Position numbers and translations under genes: made by a program. From contig NZ_JAAJBV010000003.1 of NCBI RefSeq assembly GCF_011392075.1, positions 248,001 to 312,000 on the forward strand: 64,000 nt of DNA, written 5' to 3'. Below, piece after piece: positions 1 to 7,696 of this stretch (the stretch's first letter is position 1; each line of letters begins with the position of its first letter). This DNA comes from Flavobacterium celericrescens. Lineage in GTDB: Bacteria > Bacteroidota > Bacteroidia > Flavobacteriales > Flavobacteriaceae. Below the pieces are notes generated by a model. The model was not told the DNA's origin and did no database searches. It saw only the letters and a program-made list of their open reading frames with translations.

Positions 1-2
1 AA

Positions 3-365
3 ACTCAAGATGAAATTCCAAAAACAAATGGAAAAATCGATTTATCCAAAGTAAAAGAAATTGAAACTTTGACGTCTTCTGATATTGATGAACTTTCCGA
101 TATATTTTACAACTTTGGTTATAAAGAAAATCCTAAAATTCAGGTTAATATTAAATGTTATGAACCAAGAAATGCAATATTATTTCTAAATGAAAAAGGA
201 GAAATATTTGAATACATTGAAATTTGCTTCGAATGTAAAAAAACAGTTGAGAGTTCTAAAAAAATTAGTCTTGGAGAAATGTGTAATCAAAAATTGGAGA
301 TGATTAAACAGATTTTCAAAAAAAGAAATATCAAATTTGGAATAATTGATGAAAAACAACCCTAA
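3..365 (+). CDS. C-terminal part of an unknown protein, 5' end outside window
   Basis: The frame is open from the first bases of the window, so the true start lies upstream; the TTG at 69 is not needed as a start. The visible 120 residues are hydrophilic with no membrane segment. A cysteine pattern stands out: CYEPR, then about 20 residues later ICFEC. The same pattern (CYIPR ... FCIEC) with similar surrounding residues occurs in the lipoprotein at 47329-47883, so the two are probably distant paralogues. The cysteines could bind a metal or form disulfides; that is inference. No family name is recognised. A strong terminator follows at 400-430. Confidence 0.7.
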   Translation, partial: TQDEIPKTNGKIDLSKVKEIETLTSSDIDELSDIFYNFGYKENPKIQVNIKCYEPRNAILFLNEKGEIFEYIEICFECKKTVESSKKISLGEMCNQKLEMIKQIFKKRNIKFGIIDEKQP

Positions 366-399
366 TAGCAAAAATTCACAATCCATAACCACAAAACAA

Positions 400-430
400 A
401 ATCCGACTCCATCACAAGTCGGATTTTTTT
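400..430 (+). terminator. Intrinsic terminator after the first gene
   Basis: Perfect 8-bp stem ATCCGACT (401-408) / AGTCGGAT (417-424) with an 8-base loop, followed by a run of T. It separates the upstream gene from the mla operon. Confidence 0.85.
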
Positions 431-503
431 TACTAGTTCTCTTACACATATCCTATTTTATCTGATTAAAAATCACTATATTTGGTTGTAATTATGATGC
501 TTC

Positions 504-1289
504 ATGAAAAAATATTTCGCAAACATAATTGAAGTGATAAAATCTTTCTTAAAAGAAGTAGGCGAAATATCCTATTTTGCGGGTCGGTTTTTTAAAGAAT
601 TCCTGTTTCCTCCCTATGAATTTAAAGAGTTCTTACGTCAATGTTATTACATTGGCAATCGTTCGCTATTTCTTGTTGGTGTAACGGGTTTTATCATTGG
701 ATTAGTTTTTACCTTGCAATCGCGTCCTACGCTACAAGAGTTTGGCGCTGTTTCGTGGATGGCTTCAATGGTGAGTGTTTCTATTATTCGCGAAATTGGT
801 CCTATCATCACCGCTTTAATTTGCGCTGGAAGAATTGGCTCAGGAATTGGCGCCGAATTAGGTTCCATGAAAGTTACCGAACAAATTGATGCAATGGAGG
901 TTTCGGGCACAAATCCTTTCAAATATTTAGTCATTACACGTATATTAGCCACTACTTTGATGTTGCCGCTTTTGGTGATTTTTGGCGATGTATTAGCGAT
1001 TTATGGTTCTTACTTAGTAGAAAATATAAAAGACAATGTTTCGTTTCAACTGTATTTTAATCAAGTATTCAATATTTTAGAATATAGCGATGTTGTACCA
1101 GCAACTCTTAAAACATTTTTCTTTGGTTTTGCCATTGGATTAATCGGTTGCTACAAAGGATATAATTGTAAAAAAGGAACCGCTGGCGTAGGAAAAGCAG
1201 CCAATGCAGCCGTTGTATATACTTCTATGCTCCTATTTATAATTGATTTTATTGCGGTTTTTATAACTAATATTTTTTATAAAATGTAA
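504..1289 (+). CDS. mlaE: MlaE-family ABC transporter permease
   Basis: Permease of a phospholipid transport system of the Mla type, which moves lipids between the outer and inner membranes. The 261 residues contain about five hydrophobic segments. The family signature is at about residues 96-131: REIGPIITALICAGR, then GSGIGAELGSMKV. Length is normal for MlaE (about 260). The ATG at 504 begins a typical amphipathic N-terminus. The ATPase starts 3 bases after the stop and the MCE protein follows, so the three form one operon. The rest of a proteobacterial Mla set (MlaB, MlaC) is not adjacent, as is usual in Bacteroidetes. Confidence 0.93.
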   Translation: MKKYFANIIEVIKSFLKEVGEISYFAGRFFKEFLFPPYEFKEFLRQCYYIGNRSLFLVGVTGFIIGLVFTLQSRPTLQEFGAVSWMASMVSVSIIREIGPIITALICAGRIGSGIGAELGSMKVTEQIDAMEVSGTNPFKYLVITRILATTLMLPLLVIFGDVLAIYGSYLVENIKDNVSFQLYFNQVFNILEYSDVVPATLKTFFFGFAIGLIGCYKGYNCKKGTAGVGKAANAAVVYTSMLLFIIDFIAVFITNIFYKM

Positions 1290-1292
1290 TCC

Positions 1293-2042
1293 ATGACAAA
1301 CGATTCTTCCAAAGCACCCATCATCGTAATCAAAGATTTGCATAAAACCTTTGGCACCAACAAAGTATTGGATGGTTTTAATTTGGTTTTAAATGAAGGC
1401 GAAAACCTAGTAGTCATGGGAAAATCGGGTTCGGGGAAATCGGTAATGATTAAATGTTTAATCGGTTTAGAAACTCCCGATAGTGGTACCATCTCGGTAA
1501 TGAATAAAGAAATCAATACTTTGGAACAAGTTGCCATTGATGAACTTCGCACTGAAATTGGTTTTCTATTTCAAGGAAGTGCCTTGTATGATTCAATGTC
1601 TGTGAGAGAAAATTTAGAATTCCCGTTACGAAGACACACCAAAAAATTTGGAAAAATAAAAGATACGACACCTTTAGTTATTGAAGCTCTAGAAAGTGTA
1701 GGCTTAGCCAATGCTATCAACTTAATGCCGAATGAACTTTCGGGTGGAATGAAGCGCAGAATTGCTTTAGCGAGAACACTTATTTTAAAACCCAAAATAA
1801 TTTTATACGACGAACCCACAACTGGTTTAGACCCGATTACTTCAAAAGAAATTATACTTTTGATGAAATCCATACAAGAGAAATACAACACTTCATCAAT
1901 TATCATCACTCACGATGTCGATTGTGCTAAAGCAATTGCTAACAGAATGATATTATTAATTGATGGAATAAATTATATAGAAGGAACATTTGAAGAATTA
2001 AATGCTTCAAACGATCCAAAAGTGCAAGCTTTTTTTAAATAA
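1293..2042 (+). CDS. mlaF: MlaF-family ABC transporter ATP-binding protein
   Basis: ATPase that powers the MlaE permease. In 249 residues it shows Walker A GKSGSGKS (43-50), a Q-loop glutamine near 94, an LSGGM signature (149-153), Walker B IILYDEP (169-175) and an H-loop histidine near 207. All catalytic residues are present, so it should be active. It starts 3 bases after mlaE and ends 6 bases before the MCE gene, which fits translational coupling. Its closest relatives by sequence style are the MlaF/Ttg2A group rather than general drug exporters, and the neighbours support this. Confidence 0.93.
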   Translation: MTNDSSKAPIIVIKDLHKTFGTNKVLDGFNLVLNEGENLVVMGKSGSGKSVMIKCLIGLETPDSGTISVMNKEINTLEQVAIDELRTEIGFLFQGSALYDSMSVRENLEFPLRRHTKKFGKIKDTTPLVIEALESVGLANAINLMPNELSGGMKRRIALARTLILKPKIILYDEPTTGLDPITSKEIILLMKSIQEKYNTSSIIITHDVDCAKAIANRMILLIDGINYIEGTFEELNASNDPKVQAFFK

Positions 2043-2048
2043 TGAATT

Positions 2049-3017
2049 ATGGAAAAAACAGATAATCAAAAAATACGTTTAGGTTTATTTATCATCATTG
2101 GCTCTATCTTATTTTTTGCCGCTATTTATTTTATTGGCAATAAGCAGAATTTATTTGGTAACACCTCAAATTTAAAAGCAGTTTTTGCAAATATTAATGG
2201 CTTGCAAGTGGGCAACAATGTTAGATATGCCGGAATTGACATTGGAACCGTTAAAGCTATTGAAATGATTAACGATACTACAGTAACCGTTGAAATGTTA
2301 ATTGATACCAAAATCATGACGCATATCAAAAAAAATGCAATAGCAACTATTAATTCAGATGGATTGGTAGGAAATATGATTGTTAATATTATTCCTGGTA
2401 AAGGAGTTTCACAATTGGTTGCAAATGGAGATTCTTTAAAATCTTATAGTAGAATTGGCGCAGATGCAATGCTAGAAACACTAAATGTAACCAATGAAAA
2501 TGCAGCTTTATTAACCGCTGATTTATTGAAAATTACACAAGAAATTACCAAGGGAAATGGTACCGCAGGATTATTAATTAATGATACAATAATGGCTCAG
2601 GATCTAAAAGAAACCATTCATTATTTAAAGAAAACCACAAAAGGAACTGCAGAATCGGTTGCCAATTTGAACCAAATTATTCTTTCCTTAAATCAAAAAA
2701 ATAACGTTATTGGAGTTATAAATGATAAAGAAGTTGCTACAAAAATGAAAACCATCATTAGCAATTTAGAAAAATCGAGTGTGGAGATTGACAAAGTAGT
2801 AACCAACTTAAATGCAACAGTAGTAAACATAAAAGATGGAAAAGGCGCTTTAAATTATTTATCAAACAATCCAGAATTAGTCCAAAAGATTGATTCAACA
2901 ATGAATAACATCAATAAAGCCAGTATAAAATTAAATGAGGATTTAGAAGCTCTCAAACATAATTTCTTATTTAGAGGTTATTTCAAAAAACAAGAAAAAG
3001 AAAAAGCGAAAAAATAA
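2049..3017 (+). CDS. mlaD: MlaD-type MCE domain protein
   Basis: Membrane-anchored MCE protein, the periplasmic lipid-binding partner of MlaE/MlaF. One transmembrane helix lies at residues 11-32, followed by an MCE domain at about 38-115 with the typical VRYAGIDIGTV segment. The C-terminal half (about 150-310) is helical with many Asn, Lys and Leu and may form the helical extension or tunnel seen in other MCE proteins. At 322 residues it is longer than E. coli MlaD (about 180), as is common in Bacteroidetes. The lysine-rich tail and stop codon overlap a terminator stem. Confidence 0.9.
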   Translation: MEKTDNQKIRLGLFIIIGSILFFAAIYFIGNKQNLFGNTSNLKAVFANINGLQVGNNVRYAGIDIGTVKAIEMINDTTVTVEMLIDTKIMTHIKKNAIATINSDGLVGNMIVNIIPGKGVSQLVANGDSLKSYSRIGADAMLETLNVTNENAALLTADLLKITQEITKGNGTAGLLINDTIMAQDLKETIHYLKKTTKGTAESVANLNQIILSLNQKNNVIGVINDKEVATKMKTIISNLEKSSVEIDKVVTNLNATVVNIKDGKGALNYLSNNPELVQKIDSTMNNINKASIKLNEDLEALKHNFLFRGYFKKQEKEKAKK

Positions 3018-3030
3018 TTTTTCGCTTTTT
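3001..3030. terminator. Bidirectional terminator between mlaD and rluD
   Basis: Arms AAAAAGCGAAAAA (3001-3013) and TTTTTCGCTTTTT (3018-3030) are perfectly complementary. The structure overlaps the mlaD stop codon and ends 3 bases before the end of the convergent rluD, so it can serve both. Confidence 0.8.
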
Positions 3031-3032
3031 AT

Positions 3033-4073
3033 CTATTCGTCTTCTGAAAACGTTTGTGCTTTTGAATATACACGCCACTTCTCAACACAATCCAATAAAT
3101 CTTGCGGAATGGGTGAATCAAAACGTAAAAATTCTTTTGTGATAGGATGTTCAAAACCTAATGTTTTAGCATGAAGTGCTTGTCTTGGTAAGGTTTTAAA
3201 ACAATTATCTATAAACTGTTTGTATTTTGTAAAAGTTGTTCCTTTTAATATTGCATCGCCGCCATAGCGTTCGTCATTAAAAAGTGTATGCCCTATGTGT
3301 TTCATATGAACACGTATTTGGTGTGTTCTGCCCGTTTCTAATTGACAAGAAATCAAGGTTACATAACCAAAACGTTCCAAAACTTTATAATGTGTAACCG
3401 CTGGTTTTCCTTTCTCATCACTTTCATGAACCGCCATTTGCATTCTATTGGTATCATGTCTACCAATGTTGCCTTCTACAGTTCCTTCTTCTTCTTCAAT
3501 ATTTCCCCAAACCAAAGCAACATATTCTCTTTCAGATGTTTTTTCGGCAAACTGTTTAGTCAAATATGCCATTGCGTGTTCCGTTTTGGCTACAACCAAA
3601 AGCCCAGTCGTATCTTTATCAATACGATGAACCAATCCTGGTCGTTCTGAACTGTTCATTGGTAAATTTTCAAAATGATATGCCAGTGCATTGACTAAAG
3701 TTCCTGAGTAATTTCCATGACCTGGATGCACTACCATTCCTGCAGGCTTATTAATAACCAACAATTGGTCATCTTCATACACTATGTCTAAAGGAATATT
3801 TTCAGGCGTCAACAATTGCTCATACGTTGGATGCGCTAATACTAAACGCACCACATCGCCTGCTTTTACTTTATAATTGGATTTTACGGCAACATCATTT
3901 ACTAAAATAGAACCCGATTCTGCAGCTTGCTGTATTTTATTTCGAGTTGTATTTTCAATCATATTCATCAAAAATTTATCCACACGCAAAGGCGATTGCC
4001 CTTTAGCAGCTTCAAAACGATGATGTTCATACAAATCGTCTTCTAATTCATTCTCAACCTTATATTCCGCCAT
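3033..4073 (-). CDS. rluD: RluD-type 23S rRNA pseudouridine synthase
   Basis: Converts specific uridines of 23S rRNA to pseudouridine. An S4 RNA-binding domain lies at about residues 28-75. The catalytic domain has the RluA-family motif HRIDKDTTGL with catalytic Asp152, and a C-terminal RTHQIRVH motif. The 346 residues are typical. The start overlaps the end of the PASTA gene by 14 bases, which implies a shared transcript. RluD is the best guess because of the S4 domain and full length; RluC or another RluA-family member is not excluded. Confidence 0.9.
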   Translation of the reverse strand: MAEYKVENELEDDLYEHHRFEAAKGQSPLRVDKFLMNMIENTTRNKIQQAAESGSILVNDVAVKSNYKVKAGDVVRLVLAHPTYEQLLTPENIPLDIVYEDDQLLVINKPAGMVVHPGHGNYSGTLVNALAYHFENLPMNSSERPGLVHRIDKDTTGLLVVAKTEHAMAYLTKQFAEKTSEREYVALVWGNIEEEEGTVEGNIGRHDTNRMQMAVHESDEKGKPAVTHYKVLERFGYVTLISCQLETGRTHQIRVHMKHIGHTLFNDERYGGDAILKGTTFTKYKQFIDNCFKTLPRQALHAKTLGFEHPITKEFLRFDSPIPQDLLDCVEKWRVYSKAQTFSEDE

Positions 4074-4728
4074 TATTCTCTTTAAATTCTTCAGGTTTTA
4101 CATCTTCAGGATTTGTTTCTTCTGCTGGAGGTAACGTATCTGATGGTTCTTCTGAACTAAATGTTTCTTCACTAAATACTTCTTTTCCGTCGCCTAATAC
4201 AAAATCTAATATTGAATTCTTTTTGACAATATCACCTGCTCTCAAACGTCTACCGTTTTGATAGATTTGTAATACCACATCTTTTGCAATATGTGGTTTG
4301 TATGTAATTTTACCTTCTTTTAATGTCAATGATTTTATAGTAGCTGAAATTTGTCTAAACGTTTTGTCTTTAAATTCTGGAATTTCAATGTTTGTAAATT
4401 CGCCAGCATTTAATTTTACATAAATTTTTCGACCATCCTTCACTAAACTTCCAGCTTTTGGATCTTGCTCCAAAATGGTAAATGGTGGATAATCAGCATT
4501 AAAATCTACTGTATCCAATAAAAACACTTCTAAATCAATCTCATTTAGTTTTTCTTCAGCAACTTCTAATTTCATTTTAGATAAATCGGGCACTTTAATT
4601 TCTTCGCCATGATTGGTTCTAAAATCCAAAAACAAAATCAATAAAAAAGTGAAGGCAGCCACAATAGACGCTGCAATTGCCGCTTGAAGAAAAAACGTTC
4701 TACTTGTCAAATATTTAAATAAACTCAT
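4060..4728 (-). CDS. PASTA domain membrane protein
   Basis: Single-pass protein with two or more PASTA domains, modules known from penicillin-binding proteins and Ser/Thr kinases that bind peptidoglycan fragments. I choose the ATG at 4728 (residues MSLFKYL) because upstream in-frame codons add a non-conserved stretch; this gives 222 residues. A membrane helix lies at about 11-36, PASTA repeats at about 45-110 and 115-175, and an acidic Pro/Glu-rich tail at 180-222. No kinase domain is fused, unlike in Firmicutes. It is divergent from ddl and co-transcribed with rluD, placing it in a cell-wall context. Confidence 0.85.
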   Translation of the reverse strand: MSLFKYLTSRTFFLQAAIAASIVAAFTFLLILFLDFRTNHGEEIKVPDLSKMKLEVAEEKLNEIDLEVFLLDTVDFNADYPPFTILEQDPKAGSLVKDGRKIYVKLNAGEFTNIEIPEFKDKTFRQISATIKSLTLKEGKITYKPHIAKDVVLQIYQNGRRLRAGDIVKKNSILDFVLGDGKEVFSEETFSSEEPSDTLPPAEETNPEDVKPEEFKENNGGI

Positions 4729-4908
4729 ACAATAAGATATTTCAGCAAAGATATAAAAATTGAAAACATTATGGGTTTCTAAACACTTTGTTTTCTGCAA
4801 AAGTTAAAAACGAAAGTTATTGAAAAATATTTCCTATCGGTTTTAGTATAAATCTGCAAAAATCTCAATAAATAATGTAATTTTGTGTATCACTTTTAGA
4901 ATTTCAAA
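4729..4908. promoter_or_regulatory. Divergent promoter region, PASTA-rluD and ddl
   Basis: On the minus strand TATCTTTG (4753-4746) lies 17 bases from the PASTA start. On the plus strand TAATTTTG (4878-4885) lies 23 bases from the ddl start. Both match the Bacteroidetes -7 box TAnnTTTG. I find no TTG at the usual 17-23 base spacing upstream of either, so the -33 parts are unassigned. Confidence 0.6.
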
Positions 4909-5883
4909 ATGAAAAACGTTGCCATTATCATGGGAGGTTACTCAAGCGAGTACAAAATTTCGTTAACTAGCGGAAATGTTGTGTTTAACAATATTAATCG
5001 TTCAAAATTTAATCCGTATCGCATTCATATTTTTAAAGAAAAATGGGTGTATGTAGACGAAAATGATGCCGAATTCCCAATCGATAAAAACGATTTTTCA
5101 GTAACCGTAAATGGTACAAAAATCAATTTTGATGTCGTTTTTAATGCGATTCACGGAACGCCTGGAGAAGATGGTTTGATGCAAGCGTATTTTGAATTAA
5201 TCAATATGCCACAAACTTCTTGCGATTATTATCAAGCAGCTTTAACGTTCAACAAACGCGATATGTTATCAGTTTTAAAACCTTACGGAATCAAAACGGC
5301 TGAATCGTATTATTTGAATTTAGGTGATGAAATCAATGTTGATACAATTTTAGCGAAAGTAGGTTTGCCTTGTTTTGTAAAACCAAATAAATCGGGTTCG
5401 AGTTTCGGAATTTCTAAAGTAAAAACTACGGAAGAATTTCTTCCAGCTATTGAAAACGCTTACAAAGAAGACGACGAAATCATCATTGAAAGTTTCCTGG
5501 ACGGAACTGAAGTTTCGGTTGGAGTTATAAATTATAAAGGAAATATTACCGTTTTACCAATTACCGAAATCGTATCCGAAAACGACTTTTTTGATTACGA
5601 AGCAAAATATTTAGGCAAATCAAAAGAAATTACGCCAGCCAGAATTTCGGACGAATTGAAAGTAAAAATCGAAACGGTTGCCAAAAGAGCCTATGAAGTA
5701 TTGAAAATGAAAGGTTTTTCGAGAAGTGAGTTCATTATCGTAAATAATGAACCTCATATGTTAGAAATGAATACAATTCCAGGTTTAACTACAGAAAGTA
5801 TTCTACCGCAACAAGCTCGTGAAGCCGGAATTTCATTACCAGAATTATTTGAAAATGCTATTGAATTGGCTTTAAAGAAGTAA
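4909..5883 (+). CDS. ddl: D-alanine--D-alanine ligase
   Basis: ATP-grasp enzyme joining two D-alanines for the peptidoglycan stem peptide. The N-terminal segment GGYSSEYKISLTSG (about 9-22) matches the Ddl family, where the Ser/Glu contacts substrate. The central KPNKSGSSFGI and C-terminal EMNTIPGLT segments hold the ATP and magnesium ligands. The 324 residues fit the shorter Bacteroidetes form. It is followed 3 bases later by an unknown gene and then coaD, and is divergent from the PASTA-rluD pair. Confidence 0.95.
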   Translation: MKNVAIIMGGYSSEYKISLTSGNVVFNNINRSKFNPYRIHIFKEKWVYVDENDAEFPIDKNDFSVTVNGTKINFDVVFNAIHGTPGEDGLMQAYFELINMPQTSCDYYQAALTFNKRDMLSVLKPYGIKTAESYYLNLGDEINVDTILAKVGLPCFVKPNKSGSSFGISKVKTTEEFLPAIENAYKEDDEIIIESFLDGTEVSVGVINYKGNITVLPITEIVSENDFFDYEAKYLGKSKEITPARISDELKVKIETVAKRAYEVLKMKGFSRSEFIIVNNEPHMLEMNTIPGLTTESILPQQAREAGISLPELFENAIELALKK

Positions 5884-5886
5884 TAG

Positions 5887-6492
5887 ATGGTTGAAATTCA
5901 AGTTCATCACAAACTACTTCAAACTGGAAAAATTAAGAATGGAATTTGTCCAAATTGTAAGAATAGAGATGATTTAGAATATAGAGTTTGCGGCGGAATA
6001 AGTCGAATTTTAATTGTTCCAACAGCTCCATTAAGAAGAATAACAAAAGTGTTTTGTAATTCATGTCAAAAAGAATTTAAATTAAAAGATCTTAGTGACG
6101 ATATAAAACAAGCGGTTAAATATGAGAGAAGTAAAAACCCAATAAAAACACCTATTTGGCAATTTACAGGTATAATTATTTTACTCACAATACTAGCCTT
6201 TGGAATTTATACTGGTATTGAAATGACAAAACTTGAGAAAGAATATGTAAAATCACCTTTGAAAAACGATATTTATAAAACAAATATTAAAGGCGAATAT
6301 TCAACTTTAAAAGTTTATAATGTTACTAAAGATAGTGTATATATATTATTGAATAAATTTTCTTTAGATAGTTACAAAGGTCTTGAAGAAATTAATATTG
6401 AAGAAAATTATTCAGAAATAAAAGTTTTATCAAAAAAAGAGTTACAGAAATTATACGATGAAAATCTGATTTACGAGGTTAATAGAGAGTAA
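5887..6492 (+). CDS. Zinc-ribbon membrane protein, function unknown
   Basis: A 201-residue protein with a four-cysteine zinc ribbon at the N-terminus (Cys21, Cys24, Cys57, Cys60), a single transmembrane helix at about 92-110, and a lysine/glutamate-rich C-terminal domain of about 90 residues. The ribbon would face the cytoplasm and the C-terminal domain the periplasm if the helix is N-in; this is inference. It sits tightly between ddl and coaD (3 and 2 bases), so it is probably co-transcribed, but nothing shows a shared role. It looks more AT-rich than its neighbours, suggesting a later insertion into the operon. Confidence 0.75.
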   Translation: MVEIQVHHKLLQTGKIKNGICPNCKNRDDLEYRVCGGISRILIVPTAPLRRITKVFCNSCQKEFKLKDLSDDIKQAVKYERSKNPIKTPIWQFTGIIILLTILAFGIYTGIEMTKLEKEYVKSPLKNDIYKTNIKGEYSTLKVYNVTKDSVYILLNKFSLDSYKGLEEINIEENYSEIKVLSKKELQKLYDENLIYEVNRE

Positions 6493-6494
6493 TT

Positions 6495-6953
6495 ATGAAA
6501 AAAGCAATATTTCCAGGTTCATTTGACCCAATTACTAACGGACATTTTGATATTATCAAAAGAGGCGTTTCTTTATTTGATGAAGTAATTGTAGCCATTG
6601 GTGTCAATGCTGAAAAAAAATACATGTTTTCCTTAGAAGACAGAAAACGTTTCATTGAAGAAGCTTTCAAAGACGAACCAAAAGTAAAAGTCATCACCTA
6701 CTCTGGTTTAACCATCGATTTATGTAAAAAAGAAAAAGCTGATTTCATTTTACGTGGATTAAGAAATCCAGCTGATTTTGAGTTTGAAAAAGCTATTGCT
6801 CATACCAATCGTGTCATGTCGAAAATAGAAACGGTTTTCTTATTAACAGCGGCTAGAACTTCGTTCATTTCTTCAAGTATTGTACGTGATGTATTGCGAA
6901 ATGGTGGTGATATTTCGCAATTGGTTCCTGAATCGGTTTTGGATAAGAAATAA
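6495..6953 (+). CDS. coaD: Pantetheine-phosphate adenylyltransferase
   Basis: Penultimate step of coenzyme A synthesis: transfers AMP from ATP to 4'-phosphopantetheine. PGSFDPITNGH (7-17) contains the TNGH nucleotidyltransferase motif, and ISSSIVR (125-131) is the second ATP-binding signature. Its 152 residues are close to the usual 160. It starts 2 bases after the preceding gene and ends 1 base before the convergent methyltransferase, leaving no room for a terminator between them. Confidence 0.96.
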   Translation: MKKAIFPGSFDPITNGHFDIIKRGVSLFDEVIVAIGVNAEKKYMFSLEDRKRFIEEAFKDEPKVKVITYSGLTIDLCKKEKADFILRGLRNPADFEFEKAIAHTNRVMSKIETVFLLTAARTSFISSSIVRDVLRNGGDISQLVPESVLDKK

Positions 6954-6954
6954 A

Positions 6955-7587
6955 CTAGCTTTCAAACACTAGCAACTTTTCTTGGATAATTAAATTCGAA
7001 AAGCGAAATTCGGTATTAATCCATTCTAAAGTTTTGGGTTGATAGATGAAAACGTGGGTGAAATCATCTTTGTAATACCAATTTTCAAAAGGTTTTTGAT
7101 TATTGAAAACTTCTGTTTTACAGTATAATTTTCCTTTCGGAAGTAATAAGCTTTTCAATAATTCAAATTCTTTGTAAGGTTGATGAAAATGTTCCATTAC
7201 TTCGCAACACGAAACATAATCGTATTTTTGGTTTAAAAGTGATACATCATTCGCAAAGAACAAATCGTAATTCTGCACTTGGAAACCTTTATCGGTCAAC
7301 ATTTTAGCAATAACTGGACCCGTTCCTGAACCAAAATCCAAACCTTTTGCTCCTGGAGCGAAATCTTGTAAAACAGCATTTACAATAGGCGAAACAAACG
7401 CTTGATAGCGTTCGTCAAAAACATCATTATTGTGCTTTTCGTAATGTTCTTTCTCTTCTTCAGCGGTTAAAAAAGTATGTTTAGGTCTGAAAATGCCGTC
7501 GCAAGTATCACATTTGTAAAATAAATGCTTTGGTTTTTCGCAGAAAACACTTGAGATTCCGTTACATAATGGACAATTCAAATTCAT
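6955..7587 (-). CDS. Class I SAM-dependent methyltransferase with zinc ribbon
   Basis: N-terminal four-cysteine ribbon (Cys5, Cys8, Cys26, Cys29) followed by a class I methyltransferase fold with the SAM-binding motif GLDFGSGTG (82-90) and the motif SCCEVMEHF. The family resembles small methyltransferases that modify sugars, lipids or small metabolites; the substrate cannot be read from sequence. The 210 residues look complete. It is downstream of the helicase on the same strand, but a 75-base inverted-repeat element separates them, so co-transcription is uncertain. Confidence 0.82.
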   Translation of the reverse strand: MNLNCPLCNGISSVFCEKPKHLFYKCDTCDGIFRPKHTFLTAEEEKEHYEKHNNDVFDERYQAFVSPIVNAVLQDFAPGAKGLDFGSGTGPVIAKMLTDKGFQVQNYDLFFANDVSLLNQKYDYVSCCEVMEHFHQPYKEFELLKSLLLPKGKLYCKTEVFNNQKPFENWYYKDDFTHVFIYQPKTLEWINTEFRFSNLIIQEKLLVFES

Positions 7588-7615
7588 TTTATCCTAAATT
7601 TATATCAAACGTAAA

Positions 7616-7690
7616 TTGTCATTTCGACGCAAGGAGAAATCTCATAATTAAATTTACGTTATGTGATTCCTCCTTAGGTCGGAATGACAA
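7616..7690. repeat. REP-like inverted repeat
   Basis: Long imperfect inverted repeat. The left end begins TTGTCATTTCGACGCAAGGA and the right end finishes TTAGGTCGGAATGACAA. Arms are about 32 bases with a short AT-rich centre. This resembles dispersed palindromic repeats I recall from flavobacterial intergenic regions. It could fold in the transcript between the helicase and methyltransferase genes. I see no second copy in the window. Confidence 0.7.
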
Positions 7691-7696
7691 AAAAGT

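Noticed and set aside
186-449. Gene on the minus strand overlapping the first gene and its terminator
   Set aside because: It is a shadow frame rich in Phe and Cys, opposite a better supported frame, and contains the terminator stem.
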